Assembly: GCA_009843565.1 (NCBI GenBank)
Contig: VYDF01000028.1
Location: 1 to 8,493, forward strand
Direction: 5' to 3'
Length of the DNA stretch: 8,493 bases
Source: Acidimicrobiia bacterium
GTDB taxonomy: Bacteria > Actinomycetota > Acidimicrobiia > Acidimicrobiales > Bin134
Shown here: piece by piece, positions 1 through 6,876 of the stretch
Numbering within the stretch: the first letter of the stretch is position 1
Layout: each line of letters starts with the position of its first letter
The notes under the pieces: generated by a model
Database searches by the model: none
The model's input: the letters and a program-made list of their open reading frames with translations, nothing else
Told to the model about the DNA's origin: nothing
Position numbers and translations under genes: made by a program

Positions 1-383
1 GCGACGTGGTTGGCCTCACCGGCACCAACATCGGGTGCGACACCTCCTCGTGCGGAGCCTGCACCATCCATGTGAACGGCGAGTCGGTGAAATCCTGCAC
101 CATGCTGGCCGTGCAGGCCGACGGCCAAGACCTCTTGACCATCGAGGGCCTGGCCGACGGCGACGTGCTCCATCCCATGCAGGAGTCGTTCCGCCAGTGC
201 CACGCCCTCCAGTGCGGCTATTGCACGCCGGGCATGGTCATGGCCGCCGTCTCGCTGTTGGATGAGAACCCCGACCCCACCGAGCGGGAAGTCCGCATCG
301 GGCTTGAGGGCAATCTGTGCCGCTGCACCGGGTACCACAACATCGTCAAAGCTGTTCTGCACTGCGCGGAGGCCTCGTCATGA
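1..383 (+). CDS. coxS: Aerobic CO dehydrogenase-type small subunit, 2Fe-2S protein (5' truncated)
   Basis: This is the iron-sulfur subunit of a xanthine-oxidase-family molybdenum hydroxylase. It carries electrons from the Mo site in the large subunit to FAD in the medium subunit. The gene enters from outside the window; the reading frame has codons starting at position 3 and ends with TGA at 381-383. About 127 residues are visible against a usual length near 160, so roughly 35 N-terminal residues are missing. The plant-ferredoxin-type cluster ligands are visible as GCDTSSCGAC (Cys codons at 36, 51 and 60) plus a fourth Cys codon at 96. The second, helical [2Fe-2S]-binding domain shows CGYCTPGM (Cys codons 213 and 222) and CRCTGY (Cys codons 318 and 324). 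Its TGA overlaps the ATG of coxM (ATGA), which indicates translational coupling. Small subunits are alike across the family, so the CODH assignment rests on the neighbouring coxD, coxE and coxG genes. A GTG at 6 is internal to the conserved domain and is not the real start. Confidence 0.93.
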   Translation, partial: DVVGLTGTNIGCDTSSCGACTIHVNGESVKSCTMLAVQADGQDLLTIEGLADGDVLHPMQESFRQCHALQCGYCTPGMVMAAVSLLDENPDPTEREVRIGLEGNLCRCTGYHNIVKAVLHCAEASS

Positions 384-1204
384 TTCCTGCGGCATTCGAC
401 TACATCCGGGCCGGATCGGCCGACGAAGCGCTGGCCGCGCTGGCCGAGCACGGCGACGAGGCCAAGCTGCTGGCCGGGGGTCATTCCCTGCTGCCGCTGA
501 TGAAGCTGCGGCTGGCCACCCCCGCGGTTCTGGTGGACATCGGCCGCCTCGACGACCTCAGCTACATCAACGACGCCGGCGACCATCTGGCCATCGGCGC
601 CCTTACCCGCCATCGCGACGTGGAGACCAGCGAGCTGGTGCAGTCGCAGGCCGGGCTGCTGGCCGAGGCCACCAGCCACGTGGGCGATCCTCAGGTGCGC
701 CACCGGGGCACCATCGGCGGCTCCATCGCCCACGGCGATCCCGCATCCGACCTGCCGTCAGTGATGCTGGCCATGCGGGCCACCCTGGTGGCTCGGGGAC
801 CGGGCGGCGAGCGGGAGATCGCGGTGGACGACTTCTTCACCGGTTTCTTGGAGACCGCTCTGGGCGACGACGAACTGCTCACCGAGATTCGGGTGCCCAA
901 GATGCCCGATGCCACATGGGGCTTCCAGAAGTTCAACCGCCGGGCCCAGGACTGGGCCATCGTGGGCGTGTCGGCCATCGTCGACAACGGCAGCGCCGGC
1001 GTGGGGCTGGTGAACATGGACAGCACTCCGGTCCGGGCTGCTGGTGTGGAGGCCGCCCTGTCTGGGGGAGCGTCGGCCGCCGACGCGGCCGAATCGGCCG
1101 CTGAGGGCACCAACCCGCCATCTGACCTGAACGCCGGCCCCGAGTACCGGGAGCATCTCGCCCGGGTGCTCACCCGCCGGGCGCTCGAAGCCGCTGGACG
1201 CTAA
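380..1204 (+). CDS. coxM: Aerobic CO dehydrogenase-type medium subunit, FAD-binding
   Basis: This 274-residue flavoprotein subunit accepts electrons from the 2Fe-2S subunit and passes them on to the respiratory chain. The start is ATG 380: it overlaps the coxS stop as ATGA, has a GGAGG at 368-372 seven bases upstream, and gives the family-typical opening MIPAAFDYIRAGS. The two signature FAD-binding loops of the vanillyl-alcohol-oxidase-type fold are present: LAGGHSLLP (residues 31-39) and TIGGSIAHGDPASD (111-124). The C-terminal CO-dehydrogenase flavoprotein domain follows, with FQKFNRRAQDWAIVGVSA (182-199) and NMDSTPVRA (212-220). The length is close to the 280-290 residues of typical CoxM. 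It sits directly after coxS with no coxL between or after them, unlike the classical M-S-L and S-L-M orders. The family is nearly certain. The substrate (CO rather than another aldehyde or purine) is inferred from the accessory genes. Confidence 0.93.
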   Translation: MIPAAFDYIRAGSADEALAALAEHGDEAKLLAGGHSLLPLMKLRLATPAVLVDIGRLDDLSYINDAGDHLAIGALTRHRDVETSELVQSQAGLLAEATSHVGDPQVRHRGTIGGSIAHGDPASDLPSVMLAMRATLVARGPGGEREIAVDDFFTGFLETALGDDELLTEIRVPKMPDATWGFQKFNRRAQDWAIVGVSAIVDNGSAGVGLVNMDSTPVRAAGVEAALSGGASAADAAESAAEGTNPPSDLNAGPEYREHLARVLTRRALEAAGR

Positions 1205-1214
1205 CGCCCAGCCC

Positions 1215-2129
1215 TTGGGCCCTCAGCCCTCATCGGCTGCCGAGGTGGCCGACGGGCTAAAGGGCTGTGACTACCTGGCCGACGAGGGGTTGGCCACGGC
1301 CGTGTTCTTGGCCATGACCTTGAACCGCCCCCTGCTCCTCGAGGGCGAGCCCGGCGTGGGCAAGACCGAGACGGCCAACGCCTTGGCCGTGTGGACCGGC
1401 GGAGAGCTGATACGCCTCCAGTGCTACGAGGGCATCGATGTGGCCCAGGCGGTGTACGAGTGGGACTACTCCCGCCAGCTCCTACACCTGCGCACGGCGG
1501 AAGCTACCGGGGGAGCCACCCGAGAGATGGCCGACGCCCTGGAAGACGAGCTGTACTCCGAGCGTTTTTTGATCAGGCGCCCCCTGCTGCGGGCCATCGC
1601 GGCCTCCGAAGGGCCGCCGCCGGTGCTGTTGATTGACGAGGTCGACCGGGCCGATGACGAGTTCGAGGCCTTTCTGCTGGAGATCCTGTCCGACTATGCG
1701 GTGACCGTGCCCGAGATCGGCCGGTTCGCGGCCGTCACGCCGCCTCGGGTCATCATCACCTCCAATCGCACCCGCGACGTTCACGACGCCCTCAAGCGGC
1801 GCTGTCTGTACCACTGGGTGGAGCACCCCAGCTTCGAGCGGGAGGTGGCCATCATCGGCCGCCGGGCCCCCGGAGTGAGCGAGTTGCTGGCCCGCCAGGT
1901 GGCTGCCGCGGTGGCCGCATTCCGGGAGCTGGGCCTGTACAAGCCCCCCGGTGTGGCCGAGAGCATCGATTGGAGCCTGGCGCTGGGCCGACTCGGGGCC
2001 GCCGAGCTGAGCCCTGAGATTACCCAGGCCAGCCTGGGATCGGTGCTCAAGTACCGGGAAGACCAGCAGCGGGTAGTCGACCAGGGCATTGGTGGCCTGA
2101 TCGAACAGGCCATCGCCCGTGCAGGTTGA
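1215..2129 (+). CDS. coxD: CoxD-type MoxR AAA+ ATPase for CO dehydrogenase maturation
   Basis: This is an AAA+ ATPase of the MoxR class. In Afipia/Oligotropha carboxidovorans CoxD is needed for sulfur and copper insertion into the Mo site of apo-CODH, probably as a chaperone-like remodeller. With the TTG at 1215 the protein is 304 residues. Visible motifs are Walker A GEPGVGKT (44-51), Walker B LLIDEVDRA (138-146), sensor 1 ITSN (181-184), the arginine-finger region DALKRRCLYHW (191-201), and a sensor-2-like stretch ESIDWSLALGRL (249-260). The start is uncertain: TTG 1215 lies 10 bases after the coxM stop, and an in-frame GTG at 1245 would remove ten poorly conserved residues. Neither has a strong Shine-Dalgarno. 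The end overlaps the coxE start by 11 bases. The MoxR plus VWA pairing with the next gene is the standard arrangement for this system. Confidence 0.9.
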   Translation: MGPQPSSAAEVADGLKGCDYLADEGLATAVFLAMTLNRPLLLEGEPGVGKTETANALAVWTGGELIRLQCYEGIDVAQAVYEWDYSRQLLHLRTAEATGGATREMADALEDELYSERFLIRRPLLRAIAASEGPPPVLLIDEVDRADDEFEAFLLEILSDYAVTVPEIGRFAAVTPPRVIITSNRTRDVHDALKRRCLYHWVEHPSFEREVAIIGRRAPGVSELLARQVAAAVAAFRELGLYKPPGVAESIDWSLALGRLGAAELSPEITQASLGSVLKYREDQQRVVDQGIGGLIEQAIARAG

Positions 2130-3273
2130 CGAGATTGCGGTTGGATTCGTAAATGCGCTGAGAGGCGCGGGCATCGACGTGGCCGTGGGGTCGTCGGTGA
2201 ACTACTACCAAGCGCTCGGCGCGGTGGGCATGGAACAGCGCAGCTCGGTGTATTGGGCCGGCCGGGCCACCCTGGTTACCGAGCCCGACGACATCGAGCT
2301 ATACGACAAGATCTTTGACGCCTACTACGGCGGACAGCTGCTGGTGGCCACCCCGGTGGTGGAAGTGACCCAGCCCATCACCCTGGTGGTGGACGACGAC
2401 GGCGACGACGAGGCCGATGACGGCAGCGACGACGAACCCGGCGATCCCACCCTCACGCTGCGCTGGAGCCGCCACGAAGTGCTGCGCGACAAGGACTTTG
2501 CCGACTACAGCGACGACGAGCTCGACGAGGCCCACCGGCTCATGGCCGCCATGGCCCGCATTGGCGGCACCCGCCGGTCACGCCGTCGGCGCCGCACTCA
2601 CCGCACCGCCGGCCACCCCGAATTACGCCGCACCGTGCGGGCCGCCATTCGCAGCGGCGGGGAGCCGGTGCGTCGCTGGTATACCGAGCCGGGTGAGCGG
2701 CTGCGCCGGGTGGTGCTGCTGCTGGACATCTCCGGGTCGATGGAGTCGTACGCCCGGGCCCTCATCCGATTCGTCCACGCCGCGGTGGTGGGCCGCCGCC
2801 GGGTGGAGGTGTTCACCATCGGCACCCGACTCACCCGCATTACCCGGGAGCTGTCATCGCGCGACCCCGACCGGGCGCTGGATGCGGCGACCGAAGCGGT
2901 GAGCGACTGGTCGGGCGGCACTCGCCTGGGCGACACCTTGGCCGAATTCAATGAACTATGGGGCATCCGGGGCATGGCCCGAGGTGCCACCGTGGTCATA
3001 TTGAGCGATGGCTGGGATAGGGGCAGTCCTGAGGTGATGGCCGAGCAGATGGCCCGATTGCAGCGGGTGACCCATAGACTCGTGTGGGTGAATCCGCTGA
3101 AGGCCACCCCCGGCTACCAGCCGCTAGCCCAGGGCATGGCCGCGGCCTTGCCCTACGTCGATGACTTCATCGAAGGCCACTCGTTGCGCTCTCTAGAGCG
3201 TTTGGCCGATGTGCTGGCCGACGACCGGGCCCCGGCCGATGCTCTTCTCATGATCGGAGCTGGCTCAGAATGA
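2119..3273 (+). CDS. coxE: CoxE-type VWA (MIDAS) protein, partner of CoxD
   Basis: This 384-residue protein has a C-terminal von Willebrand A domain. In CODH loci CoxE acts with the CoxD ATPase in maturing the [CuSMoO2] centre. The VWA metal-ion-dependent adhesion site is intact: DISGSM (203-208), the threonine in SGGTRLGD (265-272), and the aspartate in ILSDGWDRG (294-302). The N-terminal region (1-90) resembles the helical N-terminus of CoxE/MoxR-partner proteins. It is followed by a strongly acidic linker (92-110, about ten Asp/Glu) and, after residue 150, a very basic run with seven Arg between 152 and 162. The start GTG 2119 lies inside the end of coxD (11-base overlap) and has no good Shine-Dalgarno, which suggests coupling to coxD translation. 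The stop overlaps the ATG of the next gene as ATGA. No signal peptide or membrane segment is seen, so it is cytoplasmic. Confidence 0.9.
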   Translation: MQVDEIAVGFVNALRGAGIDVAVGSSVNYYQALGAVGMEQRSSVYWAGRATLVTEPDDIELYDKIFDAYYGGQLLVATPVVEVTQPITLVVDDDGDDEADDGSDDEPGDPTLTLRWSRHEVLRDKDFADYSDDELDEAHRLMAAMARIGGTRRSRRRRRTHRTAGHPELRRTVRAAIRSGGEPVRRWYTEPGERLRRVVLLLDISGSMESYARALIRFVHAAVVGRRRVEVFTIGTRLTRITRELSSRDPDRALDAATEAVSDWSGGTRLGDTLAEFNELWGIRGMARGATVVILSDGWDRGSPEVMAEQMARLQRVTHRLVWVNPLKATPGYQPLAQGMAAALPYVDDFIEGHSLRSLERLADVLADDRAPADALLMIGAGSE

Positions 3274-3584
3274 AAGAGATCCTGTCTGACTTGGACGCTT
3301 GGCGGGCCGAGGGCCGGCAGGTGGCGCTGGCCCGGGTGGTCAACGTCGAAGGCTCTGGGCCCCGCGACCCCGGCGCGGCCATGGCAGTGAGCGACAACGG
3401 CGATGTGATCGGATCGGTGTCGGGGGGTTGCGTGGAGGGCGCGGTGGTGGTCGAGGCCCTCGACATCCTCGAAACCGGCGAGCGCCGCATGGTCAGCTTC
3501 GGCTACAGCGATGACGAGGCGTTTGCGGTGGGGCTCACCTGCGGGGGCACCATCCACCTGTTCATCGAGCCGTTGGACTGGTAG
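3270..3584 (+). CDS. Small XdhC/CoxI-domain protein (N-terminal half of a split CoxF)
   Basis: This 104-residue protein consists of a single XdhC_CoxI domain. XdhC/CoxF proteins bind molybdenum cofactor and help sulfurate or deliver it to xanthine-oxidase-family enzymes. The two conserved cysteine motifs of the domain are present: GSVSGGCVE (48-56) and GLTCGGTI (88-95). The chain stops at ...LFIEPLDW, where a full-length XdhC/CoxF would continue into its Rossmann-like C-terminal domain. The next gene supplies that domain, so this looks like one half of a two-gene XdhC. The start ATG 3270 overlaps the coxE stop (ATGA) and has GGAG at 3256-3259. The TAG stop shares its last base with the GTG of the next gene. 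There is no frameshift signature: both proteins have clean starts, and the domain is complete. Confidence 0.87.
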   Translation: MKEILSDLDAWRAEGRQVALARVVNVEGSGPRDPGAAMAVSDNGDVIGSVSGGCVEGAVVVEALDILETGERRMVSFGYSDDEAFAVGLTCGGTIHLFIEPLDW

Positions 3585-4387
3585 TGGTGTCCGAACTCTA
3601 CGAACGGCTGCGAGAAGCCATAGTCGACGAGCGCCCGGTGGCGCTGGCCACCGTCATCGAGGGCCACAACGCCGGGACCAAGCTGGTGGTGGAGCCCGAC
3701 GGCGACATCATCGGCACCCTGGGCCATCCCGAGCTGGACCGAATCGTGAGCCGGGACGCGGTGGGGGAACTGGCCGCCGGCCGCACCGGCGTGCGCCACT
3801 ACGGCGCCGAAGGGCAAGCCCGGGAAACCGATGTATCGGTGTTCATCGAGTCGTTCTCGCCTCCGCCGATCATGCTCGTTTTTGGCGCGGTGGATTTCAC
3901 CGCCGCGCTGGCTCGATCTGGCAAGCTGCTGGGGTTCAACGTGATCGTGGCCGACGCCCGTTCGGTATTCGCCACCGTCAAGCGGTTCCCCATGGCCGAT
4001 CGGGTGATGGTGGCCTGGCCCGACGAGGTGTTCGACACCTACGGCGATCGGCTCGGCCCCCACGATGCGGTTTGCATCCTCACCCACGACCCCAAGTTCG
4101 ACGTGCCCGCCGTGCAGCGGGCGGTGGCCACCGACGTGGGCTACATAGGGGTCATGGGAAGCCGCCGCACCCACGCCACCCGCCTCGAGCGGTTGCACGA
4201 GGTGGGGGTCGACCAGAAGGGAATCGACCGGCTGATGGCGCCCATCGGGCTGGACATCGGCTCCCGCACCCCTGAAGAGACCGCCATCTCGGTGTGTGCG
4301 GAGATCATCGCCAACCGCACCGGCCATAGCGCTCCCTCGCTGCGCGACAGCGAAGGCCCCATCCACCGCCCAACTGCTGACGAATGA
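3584..4387 (+). CDS. XdhC-family protein with degenerate CoxI domain and Rossmann domain (second half of split CoxF)
   Basis: This 267-residue protein is the partner of the preceding small XdhC/CoxI protein. Residues 1-90 match the XdhC_CoxI fold in outline (RPVALATVIEG at 18-28, DIIGTLGHPELDRIV at 41-55, VSVFIESF at 85-92). Both cysteine motifs are gone: where its neighbour has SGGCVE this one has LGHPEL, and there is no CGG before the final strand. Residues 95-250 form the XdhC C-terminal Rossmann-like domain, with IMLVFGAVDFTAALA (96-110), THDPKFD (167-173), GYIGVMGSRRT (186-196) and APIGLDIGSRTPEETA (219-234). The start GTG 3584 overlaps the upstream TAG by one base. The stop overlaps the next ATG as ATGA. 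The role is inferred to be Mo-cofactor handling for the CODH encoded in the same array, together with the upstream half. Confidence 0.87.
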   Translation: MVSELYERLREAIVDERPVALATVIEGHNAGTKLVVEPDGDIIGTLGHPELDRIVSRDAVGELAAGRTGVRHYGAEGQARETDVSVFIESFSPPPIMLVFGAVDFTAALARSGKLLGFNVIVADARSVFATVKRFPMADRVMVAWPDEVFDTYGDRLGPHDAVCILTHDPKFDVPAVQRAVATDVGYIGVMGSRRTHATRLERLHEVGVDQKGIDRLMAPIGLDIGSRTPEETAISVCAEIIANRTGHSAPSLRDSEGPIHRPTADE

Positions 4388-5700
4388 GACGCCTCGCCGC
4401 GCTGTTGGCGGCGGTGCTGGCACTCTCGGCCTGTGGCAGTTCCGATCCAGCCGCCGAACCCACGGCTGCTCCGGTAGCGCCGTCAGCCACCGAGGTTGTC
4501 GACGCAACCGAGGCTTCCGAACCCCCCGCGGTGTCCGCCCCCGCGTCCACATCGGCGGATTCCGCCACCCCGGCACCTACTCCTGCACCGATTCCTGCCC
4601 TGCCCACACCCCAAGTGATCACCGGCGGCGAAGGGCCCACCGGGGATCTGCTCTACGTCTCGCGTGATTGGGCCACCGACTGGTCCACCCGCACCATCGA
4701 TCTTGACGAATTGCGCATCGGCATCCAGTTGGTCCCCATCCGCGACCGCATCCCGCCCATCGACAACCCCGACTTCGCCCCCGCATCAGAAGCCGGCTGG
4801 GCAGATCAAGAGCCCGGCCTCTTGCTGGTTGTGGGGGAGACGGCCCGCTTCTATCCGCTGGCCATGCTCATCGTCCATGAAATTGTCAACGACGAGATCG
4901 AGGGCCGCCCGGTGCTGGTCACCTACTGCCCGCTGTGCAACAGCGCATTGGTGTTCGACCCGGTGGTTGACGGTCTGCTCCTTCGGTTCGGCACCTCGGG
5001 CCTGCTGCGCAACAGCGACTTGGTGATGTGGGACGACGCCACCGAGTCGCTGTGGCAACAGATCGGCGGCGAGGGACTGGTGGGGGCCTACGCCGGCCAT
5101 CGCCTGGCCGTCATCCCAGCGGCCATCGTCTCGTGGGGCGACTTCACGGCCGGCTACCCCGACGGGGTGGTGCTGGCCCCGCCCGGCCGTTCCGCCAGCA
5201 GCTACGGCCGCAATCCCTACGTGCAGTACACCTCCCGGTCGGCGCCCATCCCCGGCTTCTTCGACTCCACCATTCTCGACGACCGCTATCCCGCCCTGGA
5301 GCGCACGGTTGGGGTCACGGTGAATGGCCACGACAAGGCCTACCCGTTCAGCGTGGTGCAGGCCAACAGGGCGGTGAACGACACCGTGGCCGGGGTTCCC
5401 ATCGTGGTGGTGTGGTCGCCGGGCACCGCCGACGCCCTGGATTCCTCAGTTACCGCCGGAGGAGTGGATGTGGGTGCGGCTCTCGCTTTCGACCGGCGGG
5501 TCGACGGTGAGGTGCTCGAGTTCTCACCGCTAGGACAGGGCCGCTTCACCGACGACCGCACCGGTTCGACATGGAACGTGCTCGGCCAAGCGGTCGAAGG
5601 CGAGCTGGCCGGCACCCGGCTCGACCCGGTGGTCCACACCAACGAGTTCTGGTTCGCTTGGGCCGCCTTTCACCCCAATGGCGAGGTATTCGGGCCGTGA
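4384..5700 (+). CDS. DUF3179 lipoprotein, translationally coupled within the cox array
   Basis: This is a 438-residue predicted lipoprotein of the DUF3179 family, whose biochemical function is not known to me. A short signal peptide with a lipobox (LSAC, Cys17) is followed by an Ala/Pro/Thr/Ser-rich linker (about 20-78), as expected for a protein tethered outside the cytoplasmic membrane. The DUF3179 core starts near IRDRIPPIDNPDF (119-131). It includes FYPLAMLIVHEIVND (156-170), the signature TYCPLCNSALVFD (180-192, a CxxC at 182/185) and FGTSGLLRNSDLVMWD (202-217). Later come ESLWQQIGGE (221-230) and, near the C-terminus, TNEFWFAWAAFHP (419-431). A second HDKAYPFSVVQANRAVND stretch (316-333) resembles the first FYPLAMLIVHEIVND block, so the core may be an internal duplication. 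ATG 4384 overlaps the upstream stop as ATGA, and its own stop overlaps the next gene as GTGA. Placement suggests a link to CO oxidation, possibly metal or redox related through the CxxC; that is inference. Confidence 0.88.
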   Translation: MRRLAALLAAVLALSACGSSDPAAEPTAAPVAPSATEVVDATEASEPPAVSAPASTSADSATPAPTPAPIPALPTPQVITGGEGPTGDLLYVSRDWATDWSTRTIDLDELRIGIQLVPIRDRIPPIDNPDFAPASEAGWADQEPGLLLVVGETARFYPLAMLIVHEIVNDEIEGRPVLVTYCPLCNSALVFDPVVDGLLLRFGTSGLLRNSDLVMWDDATESLWQQIGGEGLVGAYAGHRLAVIPAAIVSWGDFTAGYPDGVVLAPPGRSASSYGRNPYVQYTSRSAPIPGFFDSTILDDRYPALERTVGVTVNGHDKAYPFSVVQANRAVNDTVAGVPIVVVWSPGTADALDSSVTAGGVDVGAALAFDRRVDGEVLEFSPLGQGRFTDDRTGSTWNVLGQAVEGELAGTRLDPVVHTNEFWFAWAAFHPNGEVFGP

Positions 5701-6254
5701 CCGTTGCCGCCGTTCTATTGGCCGCAGGCGCCGGAACCCGGTTCGGAGGCGACACCCACAAACTGCGGGCTCCGTTTCGGGGGCTGACCGTGGTGCAGCA
5801 CGCCTTGGGCGCCGCCTTGGAGGCCGGTCTCGATGCAACGTACATCGTGACCGGGGCGGTGGAGCTGCGCGACCTCATTCCCGACGGGGTGGTGTTGGTG
5901 GAGAACCACTCCTGGGAACTGGGTCAGGCCACCTCGCTGCGGGCCGGGGTGTTCACTGCCGAGAACGACGGCCACGACGCGGTGGTTGTCGGGCTGGGCG
6001 ACCAGCCCTTGGTGGGCCCAGAGTCGTGGCAGACAGTGGCCGAGGCCGAGGGCGACCTGGTGACCGCCGTCTACCGGGGGCGCCGCAGCCCGCCGGTGAA
6101 GCTGGGGGCCGCGGTCTGGCCGCTGCTGCCCACGAGCGGTGATGTGGGAGCCAGAATGCTGATGCAAATGCGGCCCGAGCAGGTTGCGGAAGTATCCTGT
6201 CCCGGAGAACCGGTGGATTTTGACACCCTGGAGGACTTGCAAGAATGGAAATGA
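5697..6254 (+). CDS. mocA: MocA-like molybdenum cofactor cytidylyltransferase (NTP_transf_3)
   Basis: This 185-residue nucleotidyltransferase probably joins CMP to molybdopterin-Mo, making the cytosine dinucleotide cofactor (MCD) used by CO dehydrogenases. Motifs seen are the N-terminal nucleotide loop LAAGAGTRFGG with a following Lys (8-22), NHSWELGQATSLRAGV (70-85), GLGDQPLV (99-106), SPPVKLGAAVWP (131-142), GDVGAR (148-153) and DFDTLEDLQ (174-182). LAAG rather than LAGG in the first loop, and GDQP in the middle, favour MocA (CTP) over MobA (GTP); this is a family rule applied by eye. The start is GTG 5697: it overlaps the DUF3179 stop as GTGA, has GAGG at 5683-5686, and gives the canonical TVAAVLLAAG opening. 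The stop lies inside the beginning of coxG. Related nicotine- or xanthine-type cofactor enzymes look similar, but the context supports CODH. Confidence 0.88.
   Translation: MTVAAVLLAAGAGTRFGGDTHKLRAPFRGLTVVQHALGAALEAGLDATYIVTGAVELRDLIPDGVVLVENHSWELGQATSLRAGVFTAENDGHDAVVVGLGDQPLVGPESWQTVAEAEGDLVTAVYRGRRSPPVKLGAAVWPLLPTSGDVGARMLMQMRPEQVAEVSCPGEPVDFDTLEDLQEWK
6230..6234 (+). promoter_or_regulatory. Shine-Dalgarno for coxG
   Basis: GGAGG within the end of the mocA-like gene lies ten bases before ATG 6245 and sixteen before the alternative ATG 6251. It favours 6245 as the coxG start. Confidence 0.5.
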
Positions 6255-6868
6255 ACAACGAAATCGAGGTGAACGCCTCGGCCAGCGATGTTTGGGCCGC
6301 CTTCAATGATGTGGAGCGCATCGCCCCTTGCCTACCCGGTGCTCAGCTCACTGAGATCGAGGGAGAAGAGTACCGGGGCGTGGTCAAGGTCAAGGTTGGT
6401 CCGGTCAACGCCCAATACAAGGGCAAGGCCACGTTCACCGAACGCGATCAAGACGCCATGAAGGTGGTCATTCTGGCTGAGGGCCGCGAAACCAGGGGAC
6501 AGGGAAACGCCAGCGCCACTATCACCGCCACGGTTGAGGCACTGGATGACGACCGGACCAAAGTAGGGGTTACCACCGATCTCAAGATCACCGGCAAGGT
6601 GGCTCAGATAGGGCGCAATCTCATTCCCGACGTGAGCGCCAAGATCATGGACCAATTCGCCGATAATCTAGAGGGCATGCTTTCAGCCTCCACAGATGAT
6701 TCTTCCTCAGGCGACGACGCTGCATCCCGCCCCGAGCCCGAAGCAGTTGACTTGCTGGAAGTGGCCGGCCCGCCGGCTGCCAAGAAATTCGGTCCCATTG
6801 CTGGAGTCATCGCTGCTCTGTGGATCGTGAGGAAGATCTTCAAGAGAAGGAAGAAAAAGAAGGGCTGA
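6245..6868 (+). CDS. coxG: CoxG/SRPBCC-family protein with C-terminal membrane anchor
   Basis: This is a 207-residue CoxG-family protein. CoxG proteins have an SRPBCC (START-like) ligand pocket and connect CODH to the membrane and its quinone pool. Residues 1-147 are the SRPBCC domain: the opening EIEVNASASDVWAAFNDVER (6-25), PCLPGAQL (28-35), the strands VKVKVGPVNAQYKGKATF (47-64), and the helix IGRNLIPDVSAKIMDQFADN (122-141). A disordered acidic and Ser-rich linker (about 149-178) leads to one hydrophobic segment, FGPIAGVIAALWIVRKIF (182-199). The chain ends in a basic tail (KRRKKKK, 200-206), so the tail should be membrane-inserted with the positive end cytoplasmic. ATG 6245 is preferred to ATG 6251 because of the GGAGG at 6230-6234. 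The gene overlaps the mocA-like stop by ten bases. Its codons, especially in the linker and tail, look richer in A/T than the neighbours. Confidence 0.9.
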   Translation: MEMNNEIEVNASASDVWAAFNDVERIAPCLPGAQLTEIEGEEYRGVVKVKVGPVNAQYKGKATFTERDQDAMKVVILAEGRETRGQGNASATITATVEALDDDRTKVGVTTDLKITGKVAQIGRNLIPDVSAKIMDQFADNLEGMLSASTDDSSSGDDAASRPEPEAVDLLEVAGPPAAKKFGPIAGVIAALWIVRKIFKRRKKKKG

Positions 6869-6876
6869 CCCTTCGC

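Noticed and set aside
262..1104. Long + strand open frame overlapping coxS and coxM
   Set aside because: Its Arg/Gly/Pro-rich product is an out-of-frame reading of coxM, which itself carries clear FAD-binding motifs.
3570..3600. Frameshift splitting a single xdhC/coxF gene
   Set aside because: The upstream protein ends after a complete CoxI domain, and the downstream one begins with its own complete though degenerate CoxI domain. The two are a domain duplication with separate starts, not a broken gene.
3503..4576. Long open frame on the - strand opposite the second xdhC gene
   Set aside because: It is antisense to a well-supported XdhC-family gene, has no recognisable domain, and its His/Gly/Arg-rich composition is that of a shadow frame in G+C-rich DNA.
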